A DNA stretch of 64,000 nt from HyVt-477 sp965224605. Its GTDB lineage: Bacteria > Pseudomonadota > Gammaproteobacteria > Thiotrichales > Thiotrichaceae. Location of the stretch: positions 17,339-81,338 of the forward strand of contig CBDCZP010000015.1 of assembly GCA_965224605.1 (NCBI GenBank). Reading direction: 5' to 3'. Below the pieces are notes generated by a model. It was not told where the DNA came from, made no database searches, and saw only the letters and a list, made by a program, of their open reading frames with translations. The number at the start of each line of letters is the position of its first letter. Position 1 is the first letter of the stretch. The translations under genes were made by a program, and so were the position numbers. Below, in pieces: positions 15,159 through 25,446 of this stretch.

Positions 15159-18100
15159 ATGAAGAACACGCCTAAATTCCAAGAAGAGTACAGCTCAAAA
15201 CTTCCTGCCTTAGCCTTGCTTAGTAGTTTAGGCTGGACGTTTTTATCACCTGAACAAGCATTAGCAGAGCTCGATCTAAGTAAAACCTCTGAAGTAGTCT
15301 TGCGTGATGTGCTACGCAAAGAGCTACAAAAACGTCGTTTTGTTTATGCAGGTAAGTCACACCCACTCTCTGCATCTGCTATCGACAATATTATTATGAC
15401 GGTGTGTAGCCCAGCCTTAAATGAAGGTTTGGCTGTTGCCAATGAGAAGCTTTACAACCACCTGCTTTACGGTATCTCTGTTACTGAATTTGTTGATGGT
15501 AAAAAAGCAAACCCAACGATTGCGTTAGTTGATTGGCAAGATACTTCTAATAACAGCTTTCTATTTACCGAAGAATTTACCGTTACGCGTAGTAATGGAG
15601 TAGAAGCACGTCGCCCTGATATTGTGTGTTTTGTAAATGGCATCCCTCTGGTGGTGATTGAGGCTAAACGCCCAGATGGTCATGCCAATAAAGGGCCGAC
15701 GGTTGGGGAGGGCATATCACAGAGTTTGCGTAACCAGCGTGTTGATGAAATTCCTAGTTTATTTGTGTATAGCCAGTTGTTGTTATCCATTAGTGGCACG
15801 GATGGTCGTTATGGTACGCAAGGTACGCCTGCTAAGTTTTGGGCTACTTGGCGTGAAGAGGATATGACGGATGTTGAACTTTATGCCATTAAGAATAAAA
15901 AGTTAAATGATGAACAAAAGAATGCTTTATTTGATTACCGGCCTGCTAAAGACCGTGATTGGTATGAAGGATTAATTTCTGGCGGTGAGTTGGCCGTAAC
16001 TGAGCAAGATAAATTATTAATATGTTTGCTGTCTCCTGATCGTCTATTAGATATGACACGTCTGTTTACTTTTTTGATAATAAGATTGGCAAGGTTGTTG
16101 CTCGTTATCATCAAGTCTTTAGCATCAAGCGCTTACTGGAGAGAATTAACACAAAGAATGATAGGGGAGGTCGTGAGGGTGGTGTGATTTGGCATACAAC
16201 GGGTTCTGGTAAGTCGTTTACGATGGTTCTACTGTCTAAGGCACTTGTACTGCATGAGTCGCTTAAACAGTGTCGTGTGGTGATTATTACGGATCGAGTG
16301 GATTTAGAAAACCAGCTTAGTGGTACGTTTACTTCAGGTGGTGAGTTAGCAGGTAAAAAAGATAAAGAATCTGCGATGGCTACATCGGGTAAGCGATTAG
16401 CGGAACAGATTGGTAAAGGGACAGAACGTATCGTTTTCTCCTTGATTCAAAAGTTTAATACGGCAACAAAGTTGCCAGAATGTCGTAATGAAAGCCCAGA
16501 TATTATCGTATTGATTGATGAAGGGCATCGTAGTCAAGGCGGTGAAGCTCATACCCGAATGCGCTTGGCTTTACCTAATGCATCCTTTGTTGCTTTCACG
16601 GGTACACCGTTTACTTAAAGATGATAAAACGACCAATAAATTTGGTTCAATTGTTCATGCTTATACGATGCAACGTGCTGTGGAAGATAGAACGGTTACA
16701 CCATTATTGTATGAAGAGCGTATACCTGATTTGGATGTAAATGAACGGGCTATCGATAGCTGGTTTGATCGAATCACCGAAGGTTTAACCGAAGAACAAC
16801 AATCAGATTTAAAACGAAAGTTTGCGAAGAAAGGACAAGTGTATCAAGCAGAGGATCGCATCCATTTAATTGCTTTGGATATTGCTAATCATTTTGTAAA
16901 GAATATCGATGATGGTCTAAAAGGGCAGATAGCTTGTGATAGTAAACCAACTGCTATTTTGTATAAGAAGTATTTAGATGAAGCTGGCTTATTTGAATCT
17001 GCTGTGATTATGTCACCACCTGATACGCGTGAAGGCAATACAGACGTTGACGAAGATAAGTCACCTGAAGTTTCTAAGTGGTGGAAGGAAAACGTAGGCT
17101 CACAAGATGATCAGGCTTACACAAAAGACTTAATCAGTCGTTTTGAAAAAGACGATGATCTTAAAATTTTAATCGTGGTGGATAAATTATTGACGGGTTT
17201 TGATGAACCAAGAAACACAGTGTTATACATTGATAAACCCTTAAAAGCACATAATTTGATTCAAGCCATCGCTCGTGTGAATCGTTTGCACCCTGATAAA
17301 AAGTTTGGTTACTTAATTGATTATCGAGGCATTCTTGCAGAGCTGGATACCACCATTGAAAAGTATCAAGATTTGGCTGCACGAACTCAAAGCGGTTATG
17401 ACATTAATGATATTGCAGGTTTGTATAATCAAATGAGTACCGAGTACAAGCGTTTGCCTCGTTTGTATGATCAGGTTTGGGATATTTTTAAAGAGGCTAA
17501 AAACAAGAATGATATTGAGCAGTTGCGCCAAGTTTTAGTGCCTAAAATGGAAGAGCGTAACGGTGAAATGGTTGATACGCATTTAAAAGTTCGTGATGAT
17601 TTTTATGAAGCGCTGACAGAGTTTTCTAATTGCTTAAAAGTTGCATTGCAATCCGCTACTTTCTTTGAAGATAAAAGCTTTTCAGAAGATGATAGGCGAC
17701 ACTATAAGGAAATGGTTAAGCAGTTTTCAAGCCTGCGCCAATTAGCCAAACAAGATGCGGGTGAGACTATTCAATATGATGAGTATTCTGAACAGATAAA
17801 GAAGCTCATGGATAAGCATGTGGTAGGTGTTGGTGTAAGAGAGCCTGAAGGTGTGTATGAAGTTGGCAAAATGGGTCAGCAGAAGCCTGAAGAATGGAAT
17901 GAGGACAAGACTCGCAATGAAACAGATATTATCAAGACTCGTATCACCAAAACAATAGAACAGAATTTATTGGATGACCCTTATGCACAAGAGGCTTTTT
18001 CAAAACTATTGCGTAAAGCCATCCAAGAGGCTGAAGAGCTATTTGATCATCCGTTAAAGCAGTACATGATATTCCATGAATTAGAGGGACAAGTACAAGA

Positions 18101-18431
18101 ACGAAGCTTGCCAGAGTTACCTGATAGTTTTAATGGCAACTTTCATGCGCAAGCTTATTTTGGTGTGTTTAAAAAGACCTTTCCTGAACCTGTATTTGCT
18201 AGTAGTTCAGATGAAAAATGGGTAGAGCTTGCGTTTAGTGTTGATAAGTTGGTTGAAACGTCAGTGGCAGAGAATTCGATTAGCCCACAAAATATTGAAG
18301 CTGATATTCGCCAGAAGCTATTACCTATCCTTTTTAAAGAGTGTAAAGAACTTGGGGCGGGAATGGATCAAGCAAAGTCTATTGTTGAGACAGTTATAAA
18401 AATTACTCGTGTTGGCACGGCTGGTTTATGA
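15159..18431 (+). pseudogene. hsdR: type I restriction endonuclease HsdR, broken by two compensating frameshifts
   Basis: Full-length HsdR (about 1090 residues) split in three frames. Part 1 (15159 to about 16070) has the nuclease motif RRPDIVCF with VVIEAKRPD. Part 2 has the translocase motifs TTGSGKS, DEGHRS and FTGTP. Part 3 (about 16613-18431) has the second helicase half (TGFDEPRNTVLYID, ARVNRLHP) and the HsdM-binding tail. Frame is lost at six T (16070-16075, seven expected) and regained at three T (16610-16612, two expected). This is either true inactivation, slippage-based switching, or homopolymer sequencing error. Its final four bases overlap the next gene. Confidence 0.9.
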
Positions 18432-19225
18432 GTGTCGATATTGTCTACCCAGCTCGTGCTTTAAATAAAAAAAGCAGTGCTGATATTCAAAGTATTTTGT
18501 ACGGTGATGAGCTTATCGAATATGAGCTAAAAGAACGGAAAAGTGATATTAATCGCCTGTTGATTAAGGTACACCCTGATTGTCATGTAGTAGTGCTCGC
18601 ACCTAAAAGTGCTTGTAATTATGAAATACAGCAGGCTGTAAAGAAGCGTAGCCGTTGGATTTACACACAGCTAAAACAGTTCAAATCACAACTGGAGAAT
18701 GTGACGCCACGTAACTACATAGGGGGCGAAAGTCATTATTATCTAGGCAAAAAATACCAACTAAAAGTTATCACGTCTGAAGAAAAGCCGAAGATTAAGC
18801 TATTTAGAGGGAAGCTTGAAATCACCGTATCAGGTGAGAATAAACATCACCAAAATGACAAAGTGAAAATGCTTATTAATCATTGGTACAAAGTGCGAGC
18901 TAGAGAAGTTTTTTCTCGTCGTTTAAAAACAGTGTTAGAGCAGGCTCTTTGGGTTTCTGAATGTCCTCCTATTCGCTTGTTAGCAATGCAAAACCAATGG
19001 GGAAGCTGCTCACCCAATGGCCGACTAACGCTAAATACACATTTGATTAAAGCCCCAAATGAATGTATAGATTATGTGCTTTTGCATGAGCTTTGCCATA
19101 TAGCAGAACACAATCATAGCCCTCGATTTTATCGCTTGATGAATCAAGTCATGCCTGATTGGGAAGAAGTGAAGGAACGGCTGGATGGGATGGCAGAGGT
19201 TTTGTTGAATGGCAGTAATAGTTAG
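18428..19225 (+). CDS. YgjP-like zinc metallopeptidase (DUF45/M48 type)
   Basis: 265 residues with the zinc motif HELCHIAEHNHS (HExxH plus a later histidine) and the conserved preceding NQWGSCSPNGRLTLNTHLI of the YgjP family. These proteins are commonly encoded directly after hsdR in type I loci, but their substrate is not known. Start ATG overlaps the hsdR stop (ATGA), so it is the last gene of the restriction operon. No membrane segment is seen; cytoplasmic. Confidence 0.88.
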   Translation: MSVDIVYPARALNKKSSADIQSILYGDELIEYELKERKSDINRLLIKVHPDCHVVVLAPKSACNYEIQQAVKKRSRWIYTQLKQFKSQLENVTPRNYIGGESHYYLGKKYQLKVITSEEKPKIKLFRGKLEITVSGENKHHQNDKVKMLINHWYKVRAREVFSRRLKTVLEQALWVSECPPIRLLAMQNQWGSCSPNGRLTLNTHLIKAPNECIDYVLLHELCHIAEHNHSPRFYRLMNQVMPDWEEVKERLDGMAEVLLNGSNS

Positions 19226-19467
19226 AGAATGTGGAATAATCTAAAAGGTTTTTATAAGGTGGTTGATAATTCATGATGATGAGTGTTGAAAGTAGTATTC
19301 CTACTATACCAATATTCATTTTCAGTCTCTGGTTCTCATATTCTCGACTATTTATAGGTTACCAAGCTACATATAGGTTATTTAAATAAGCTTAAATTGC
19401 TCTCTGTATCCTGCAAGCCTCATACCCTATAATCAAGATAATGCATGGCTATAAACCGGAATGACTT

Positions 19468-22400
19468 ATGACATCCCTACTAAAATTCATTGTTATCTCA
19501 ATCGTTGTTATTTTCAACGCAACAGCAGCACCCTTGGCTAAAAAAGATGTACCAGAACCATTAAAACCTTGGGTTGACTGGGTCTTGTATGAACAAGATC
19601 AGCAGATGTGTCCACATGCTTATAATGGTAAACAACGTTTTTGTGCATGGCCGTCGAGTTTAAAATTAGAGTTAAACAACCAGCAAGGTGAGTTTAGCCA
19701 ACATTGGCAAGTGCAAAGTGAAACTTGGGTACGTTTGCCAGGAAATGCCCAGCAATGGCCGCATGATGTGGAGGTTGATAGCATTGCAGCGGTGGTGGTT
19801 AATCGACAAGGTTTTCCTACGGTCAAGCTATTTCCGGGGGAGCATGAAGTCAGTGGTGGGTTTCAGTGGGACAGCATTCCTGAATCGTTGACTATTCCAC
19901 CCGCAACGGGTTTGTTCGAGATTAGTCGCAATGGTGAAGCCATCGAATTCCCTCGTATCAATCAGCAAGGGCAGTTATGGCTGGATAAATCCATTCAACA
20001 AAAAGATGTTCAAGATGCCATGGATGTTCAGGTTTATCGCAAGATAGTCGATGGTCATCCCATGCAAATTGAAACCCGCTTTATTCTCAATGTATCGGGG
20101 CGATCACGTGATGTGGTGTTTTCTGATGTGCAACTGGATAGATTTATTGCACTAAACCTAATAAGTAAGCTACCCGCCAGAATTAATCAGCAAGGCGATT
20201 TGCAAGTACAGGTGCGCCCGGGAAATTGGCAGATTGATCTTGTTTCCTATAACCCTAACATAGTGGAATCGTTGACTCTGCCGGCAAGAGATGCCGTTGA
20301 CGGTTTACCAGAGCAAGAAGTTTGGGTGTTTCAGGCTAAACCATCACTCAGATTGACAGAAATATCGGGTGTCCCTTCAATAGATTCCCGGCAGACTCGT
20401 TTGCCGAATAAATGGCAGCAGTATCCTGCTTATTTACTCTCGTCCAACTTAGAGCCGCCCAAGCAGACCTTAAAACTAAAAACACTACAGCGTGGCAGTG
20501 CATCACCAGAGCCTAATCGACTTACCTTGAACCGTACGATGTGGATGGACTTCTCAGGTGATGGCTTCACCATTGACGATAAAATCAGCGGCATAATGAC
20601 CAGAGGCTGGCGTTTAGTAACAGCCTCTGAACTGGATTTGGGTTCAGTGCGTATTGATGATGAACCGCAATTCATTACTACCCTCAAAGGTAGCGTAGAT
20701 GGAGTAGGAGGTACGGATAAAGGCGTAGAGGTCAGACGAGGTGAGATTGATTTACAAGCTGCCAGTCGTTATACAGAATCAGTATCGTCGATTCCTGTAA
20801 CAGGATGGAAGCACGACTTCCAGCGTGTTTCGACCCGTTTGTTTTTACCACCGGGCTGGAAGCTTTTTTCAGCACATGGCGCAGATAACTTACCTAACAC
20901 ATGGTTACAACGCTGGACCTTGCTAGACTTGTTTATGGTGCTGGTTATTGCCGTAGCTATAGGGCGCTTATGGGATTGGAAGTGGGGGGTATTTGCTTTA
21001 CTCACCATGACCTTGATCTGGCACGAAGTTGGAGCGCCCAAGTATATCTGGCTCAATCTAATAGCCGCGATTGCCTTGCTGCGGGTATTGCCAGAAGGGT
21101 TGGCTAAAAAGCTGGTGTGGATGTATAGAAATGCTGTTTTCTTGGGGTTATTGCTGATTGTTATACCGTTTATAGTGAGCGAAGTGAGGCAAGGTCTTTA
21201 TCCGCAGTTGGGCATTTATGCGGATTATGACAGAGCCGTATATTCCTCTGGTTTTGAGAACGAAATAGCCAGTAGGGTAGCTGAAGATGCGACTATGGAA
21301 TACGACAAGCTTGAGAAAAAAATGAATAGCCGAGTTTCTGAGATGATGCAATCCAGCAGCCCAGCCCCTGCACCTAGATCAAAAGGAAAGGGAGGTTATA
21401 ATTCAAAGTTTAATCAGGGGGCTAATCAAAGTGCAACTCAAATGGCTAACCAAATAGTTGACCCTAACGCGAATATTCAAACAGGCCCGGGATTGCCCAC
21501 TTGGAATTGGCAAGAAGTACTTTTTCAATGGAATAGCCCAGTGAATGAGGCACAAACGTTACGTCTGAATTTGATCGGCCCAAAGACTAATCTGGTATTG
21601 AATTTTCTTAGGGTGATTTTGTTATTGCTGTTAATGAGTCGATTAATACGCGTCTTTATTAAAGATAATAATAAAGATGGAAACTCCAAAAAACCTTTGC
21701 ACCGATTCTCCAAAAGCTTAAAGGGGTTATCAGCTATCGCCTTACCGCTATTGTTAATAACACTGTTAATGCCCGATGCGCATGCAGAAAAGTTAGTAAA
21801 ACCCATTGCTAAAACAGCCAACATCAGCAATGCCACAAGCAAAAATGGCTTTCCAGATGAGGCGATGTTGCAAGCACTAAAAAGCCGTCTACTGGCTGCG
21901 GATAAATGCTTACCTGATTGCGCTCAAATCGAAGCCATGCGCATAGAGCTAAACGAAGAACAACTGACTCTTTATGTAAAAATACACAGTGCAGCGGTAG
22001 ATAATCAAGCAGTGGCTGTACCTTTGCCGGGCAATAGCGAACAATGGCGCGCAGAAACCGTCTTGTTAGCTAACCAGCCTGCCAAGTCACTGTCCAGAGA
22101 TCAGCAAGGTGTGCTGTGGATAGGGCTCAACAAAGGTATTCACAATGTCGTTATGCAAGGCCGTTTGCCAAAGCAGCCACAAGTACAATTGTCGTTACCA
22201 CTTTTACCGAAGTACGTTGAATGGAATGGAGAAGGCTGGACAGTCGAAGGTGTTCGCGACAACCACATGCCCGCACAACAGCTTCAGCTGATTCGGAAGC
22301 AGAGTGCTGAATTGGCTACTTTGGATAAGAACAACTTGGCGGCGGAAAATAATATTTTACCACCACTGCTACACGTGCAAAGAACGCTGCATCTTGGGCT

Positions 22401-23769
22401 GGACTGGATGGTGGAAACTCGTGTTTCCCGATTATCTCCAACAGGTAGCCCTGTAAGTATGAAAATTCCGTTGCTAAAAAATGAGTCGGTGCTGAGTAAT
22501 AAGTATCCAGTAAAAAAGGCTCATGTGATGATTAATATGTCATCCATGCAGCGCAGTATTAGCTGGAATTCACACATTCCCGTGGCGGATAAATTATTGC
22601 TAGAAGCTACCCATACATCAGGTTTGGTGGAATCCTGGAAGCTGGATATCAGCCCCATCTGGCATGTGGAAATTACAGGTATTCCAGAAATCCATCATGG
22701 TAATCAGGCCGATGCCTGGTTACCAGAATGGCAACCTTGGCCGGGCGAAAAAGTTTCACTGGCGATTAGCCGACCTGAAGGCGTGGCGGGTCGTACGCTA
22801 ACGATTGATCGGAGTATTCTGAGTATTAAAGTCGGTAAAAGAATAAGAGAATCAAAGCTGTCTTTAAATTTGCGTAGTAGCAGAGGCGGGCAACATGTGA
22901 TTACCTTGCCGGAAAATTCCGAGTTGGTATCAGTCAATATCAACGACAGTCTACAGCCTATTCGTCAACAAGGCCGCAAGGTTAGTCTGCCTATTGTCCC
23001 CGGAGAACAGCGAATTGTCGCAAAATGGCGTGTGGATACACCTATCCATACGCGTTTAACAGTCCTGCCCGTAGATGTGGGCGTGGATAATGTGAATAAC
23101 AGTATTCATCTTGGTATGGGTAGGGATCGTTGGGTGCTCTTTACGAATGGTCCACAAATGGGGCCTGCCGTACTGTTCTGGGGAGTTTTGCTGGTGGTGT
23201 TGATCGCCTCGGTGATCCTTGGGCGAATTAAAGAAAGCCCGTTAAAAACATGGCAATGGTTCTTGTTAGGCACAGGGTTGATTCTGGCAACCCCCATTAT
23301 GATACTGGTAGTCGCAGGTTGGCTATTGGCGATGAATTATCGCCCCAAACTTCAGTCGGTGGAGAGCCGTTTACTGTTTAATGGTGGACAAGTGTTATTA
23401 GTCATTCTAACTATAGTTGCTTTCGGGACATTAATGATTACATTACGACAAGGGTTGCTGGGGTGGCCTGATATGCAAATCTCAGGTAACTCATCTACTG
23501 CTTGGCAACTAAGATGGTTTCAAGATAGGTCTTCAGCTCAATTACCTCAACCCTGGGTGATTTCAGTACCGCTTTTAGTGTATAGAATACTTATGTTGCT
23601 GTGGGCGCTATGGTTGGCGTTCTCCTTGATTAGTTGGTTGCGTGATGGTTGGCATAACTTCACAGTGGGTGGGTTATGGCGATCTGCTCCGGAGGAAACC
23701 AAGAAAGAAACCAAGAAAGAAATCAAGAAACAAAAGACTGACATCAAATCTGCTGAGAATGAGAGCTAG
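19468..23769 (+). CDS. large multi-pass membrane protein with internal duplication
   Basis: 1433 residues, family not recognised. A signal peptide (about 1-20) leads into a periplasmic beta-rich domain. Membrane clusters follow at about 487-570, 705-725 and 755-770, then a second periplasmic region, then four helices at about 1232-1420 and a K/E-rich cytoplasmic tail. The periplasmic parts at about 45-150 and 811-915 are related (SLKLELN...VRLPGNAQQW versus AMRIELN...VPLPGNSEQW), so the gene arose by duplication. A TATAAT (19428-19433) lies upstream; its -35 is weak. The next gene begins 8 bases after it and is probably co-transcribed. Confidence 0.8.
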   Translation: MTSLLKFIVISIVVIFNATAAPLAKKDVPEPLKPWVDWVLYEQDQQMCPHAYNGKQRFCAWPSSLKLELNNQQGEFSQHWQVQSETWVRLPGNAQQWPHDVEVDSIAAVVVNRQGFPTVKLFPGEHEVSGGFQWDSIPESLTIPPATGLFEISRNGEAIEFPRINQQGQLWLDKSIQQKDVQDAMDVQVYRKIVDGHPMQIETRFILNVSGRSRDVVFSDVQLDRFIALNLISKLPARINQQGDLQVQVRPGNWQIDLVSYNPNIVESLTLPARDAVDGLPEQEVWVFQAKPSLRLTEISGVPSIDSRQTRLPNKWQQYPAYLLSSNLEPPKQTLKLKTLQRGSASPEPNRLTLNRTMWMDFSGDGFTIDDKISGIMTRGWRLVTASELDLGSVRIDDEPQFITTLKGSVDGVGGTDKGVEVRRGEIDLQAASRYTESVSSIPVTGWKHDFQRVSTRLFLPPGWKLFSAHGADNLPNTWLQRWTLLDLFMVLVIAVAIGRLWDWKWGVFALLTMTLIWHEVGAPKYIWLNLIAAIALLRVLPEGLAKKLVWMYRNAVFLGLLLIVIPFIVSEVRQGLYPQLGIYADYDRAVYSSGFENEIASRVAEDATMEYDKLEKKMNSRVSEMMQSSSPAPAPRSKGKGGYNSKFNQGANQSATQMANQIVDPNANIQTGPGLPTWNWQEVLFQWNSPVNEAQTLRLNLIGPKTNLVLNFLRVILLLLLMSRLIRVFIKDNNKDGNSKKPLHRFSKSLKGLSAIALPLLLITLLMPDAHAEKLVKPIAKTANISNATSKNGFPDEAMLQALKSRLLAADKCLPDCAQIEAMRIELNEEQLTLYVKIHSAAVDNQAVAVPLPGNSEQWRAETVLLANQPAKSLSRDQQGVLWIGLNKGIHNVVMQGRLPKQPQVQLSLPLLPKYVEWNGEGWTVEGVRDNHMPAQQLQLIRKQSAELATLDKNNLAAENNILPPLLHVQRTLHLGLDWMVETRVSRLSPTGSPVSMKIPLLKNESVLSNKYPVKKAHVMINMSSMQRSISWNSHIPVADKLLLEATHTSGLVESWKLDISPIWHVEITGIPEIHHGNQADAWLPEWQPWPGEKVSLAISRPEGVAGRTLTIDRSILSIKVGKRIRESKLSLNLRSSRGGQHVITLPENSELVSVNINDSLQPIRQQGRKVSLPIVPGEQRIVAKWRVDTPIHTRLTVLPVDVGVDNVNNSIHLGMGRDRWVLFTNGPQMGPAVLFWGVLLVVLIASVILGRIKESPLKTWQWFLLGTGLILATPIMILVVAGWLLAMNYRPKLQSVESRLLFNGGQVLLVILTIVAFGTLMITLRQGLLGWPDMQISGNSSTAWQLRWFQDRSSAQLPQPWVISVPLLVYRILMLLWALWLAFSLISWLRDGWHNFTVGGLWRSAPEETKKETKKEIKKQKTDIKSAENES

Positions 23770-23777
23770 AAAATAAC

Positions 23778-25049
23778 ATGGCAACCCACCACGAAATCAT
23801 CGGCGAAGAATGGAAAGAACGCTCGCGTGAACTGGCAGAATGGACAATGCAGCGGATGGTTAATCGTAAAGATGTGTGGGGACAATATTCTGTTTTGTCG
23901 CCTGATGAAAGACGCAGGTTAGGGCAGAAATACAAAGCGATGACGTTACCGCGTAAATCCATGCGCGGTGATGACATGGTGACATTGGATAAGCTCACCA
24001 GGCACTTCGCTAGTCGTTATCATCACAAACCACAAATTATTGGTCTGCATGAAAAAAGCAAAGAAGATACTAGTTTATGGTTAGGCATTGATATCGACTG
24101 TCATGATTACAACTCGCCATCAGGTGAAGATCACGGGCGACGAAATCTGGCTACAGCCATTAAATGGTGGAAAGAAATGCAATCGATGGGCTACGATCCT
24201 TTGTTGATTGATTCCAGTGGCAAAGGTGGCTATCACCTGTGGTTGCACTTTGCCGAACCTGCACCCACGCAAGATGTGTTTGCGTTGGCGCAACATTTTG
24301 TCAGCACATGGGAAGAGAACAATCTTGATGAAGAACCAGAAACTTTCCCCAAACAATTAAAGCCCGGTAGCCTGGGTGCATGGTTTCGACTGCCCGGCTT
24401 ACATCATTATCTAAAGCATTATGGACGTGTCTGGAGTGGTGATGATTGGTTAGAAAACCCCTGGCTAGAGGGTCACGCCGCTATTGATGCCATCCTGCAA
24501 TGCGTTCCAGGGCGGCCACCCCCTGCAGCAAAAACCAGTCAGGAAAAACACGTTCGCACCACGAGTCGTAGGAAAAAGACCTCAGCGACGACGGCAACAA
24601 CGGCAAAGACGAAGAAAACAGCCCAGCAACGAAAACAACGATTTAAACGTAGCAAACGACCTGTAGTGTGCGTCGATGTCGATGGAGTGTTGGCAAGCAG
24701 GGAGTACTCAAAAGGGGCAGCCGAAATAGGTGAGCCGATAGACGGCGCAGTAGATTTCACGCGTGAACTTCATGAAACAGCCGATATTATTATCCTTACT
24801 GCACGCATATCAGGTGGTGATGCCAAGTCTAAGAGCAAGAAAAAATCAGCGGAGGTAGGCGAACAGGCAAAAGTTCAAGTTAAAGACTGGCTCGATCAAC
24901 ATGGATTTGCCTACACCAGCATTTGGACAGAGTCAGGCAAACCGATTGCTAGTGTCTATGTGGATGATCGTGCCGTTGCCTGTCGTCCCGAAGAGGATGG
25001 CGTGAAGGCATTCAAGCTGGCGCATGAGGGGATTGATAAGCTTCTGTAA
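23778..25049 (+). CDS. archaeo-eukaryotic-type primase-polymerase fused to HAD-like domain
   Basis: 423 residues with two domains. Residues about 1-245 look like an AEP primase as found in TOTE-type conflict proteins: GIDIDCHD (metal aspartates 105 and 107), SSGKGGYHLW (146-155) and FPKQ (190-193) before GAWFRLPG. A basic, threonine-rich linker (about 252-293) leads to a HAD-superfamily domain: VCVDVDGVLA (298-306), ILTAR (339-343) and YVDDRAV (394-400). AEPs synthesise primers or fill DNA; HAD domains of this sort are often phosphatases. Joint action on DNA or nucleotides is inference. It follows the large membrane protein by 8 bases. Confidence 0.7.
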   Translation: MATHHEIIGEEWKERSRELAEWTMQRMVNRKDVWGQYSVLSPDERRRLGQKYKAMTLPRKSMRGDDMVTLDKLTRHFASRYHHKPQIIGLHEKSKEDTSLWLGIDIDCHDYNSPSGEDHGRRNLATAIKWWKEMQSMGYDPLLIDSSGKGGYHLWLHFAEPAPTQDVFALAQHFVSTWEENNLDEEPETFPKQLKPGSLGAWFRLPGLHHYLKHYGRVWSGDDWLENPWLEGHAAIDAILQCVPGRPPPAAKTSQEKHVRTTSRRKKTSATTATTAKTKKTAQQRKQRFKRSKRPVVCVDVDGVLASREYSKGAAEIGEPIDGAVDFTRELHETADIIILTARISGGDAKSKSKKKSAEVGEQAKVQVKDWLDQHGFAYTSIWTESGKPIASVYVDDRAVACRPEEDGVKAFKLAHEGIDKLL

Positions 25050-25053
25050 GTGG

Positions 25054-25314
25054 TTAATTCCCAGGTACAGCAGCTCGTGCCGCTTTTGAACCTACGGATT
25101 TTCCGATGCGTTTGCCAATGTTTCCGCCAACCACACCACCGACAGTACCACCCACCACGCCACCCGCCGCGCCCGCAGCCGCGCCCGCCGCTTTAACAGG
25201 AAGTTTAGCAACTGAAACGGCACTGCTAACAACTTGTTGCTGTGAACATGCCTGAATATTGATTAGTAAAATAAGGGATAATGTGATGCGAATAACGATA
25301 TTGATTTTTTTCAT
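25054..25314 (-). CDS. small glycine-zipper lipoprotein
   Basis: 86 residues. A signal peptide ends in a lipobox-like NIQAC, then alternating A/G segments (GAAAGAAGGVVGGTVGGVVGG) form a glycine zipper of the kind that packs in membranes, ending with a basic tail. Convergent with the primase-HAD gene and only 4 bases from its stop. Probably an outer-membrane-associated structural lipoprotein; no defined function. Confidence 0.8.
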   Translation of the reverse strand: MKKINIVIRITLSLILLINIQACSQQQVVSSAVSVAKLPVKAAGAAAGAAGGVVGGTVGGVVGGNIGKRIGKSVGSKAARAAVPGN

Positions 25315-25446
25315 GAGGGTTCTATTCTAATTTTTAATCATATAATGAATTGAGCGGAATATAACATAGTCTCAATAGTTATTGTCTATAAGTTCTGTTG
25401 CGCACGCTCACGCTTTGCACAACCTACTAAGGACACAGGAGCTAAA

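Noticed and set aside
15159..18431. Three separate genes in place of one hsdR
   Set aside because: The three frames carry successive, non-redundant HsdR domains with no start signals at the inner joints, and two small changes restore a single frame.
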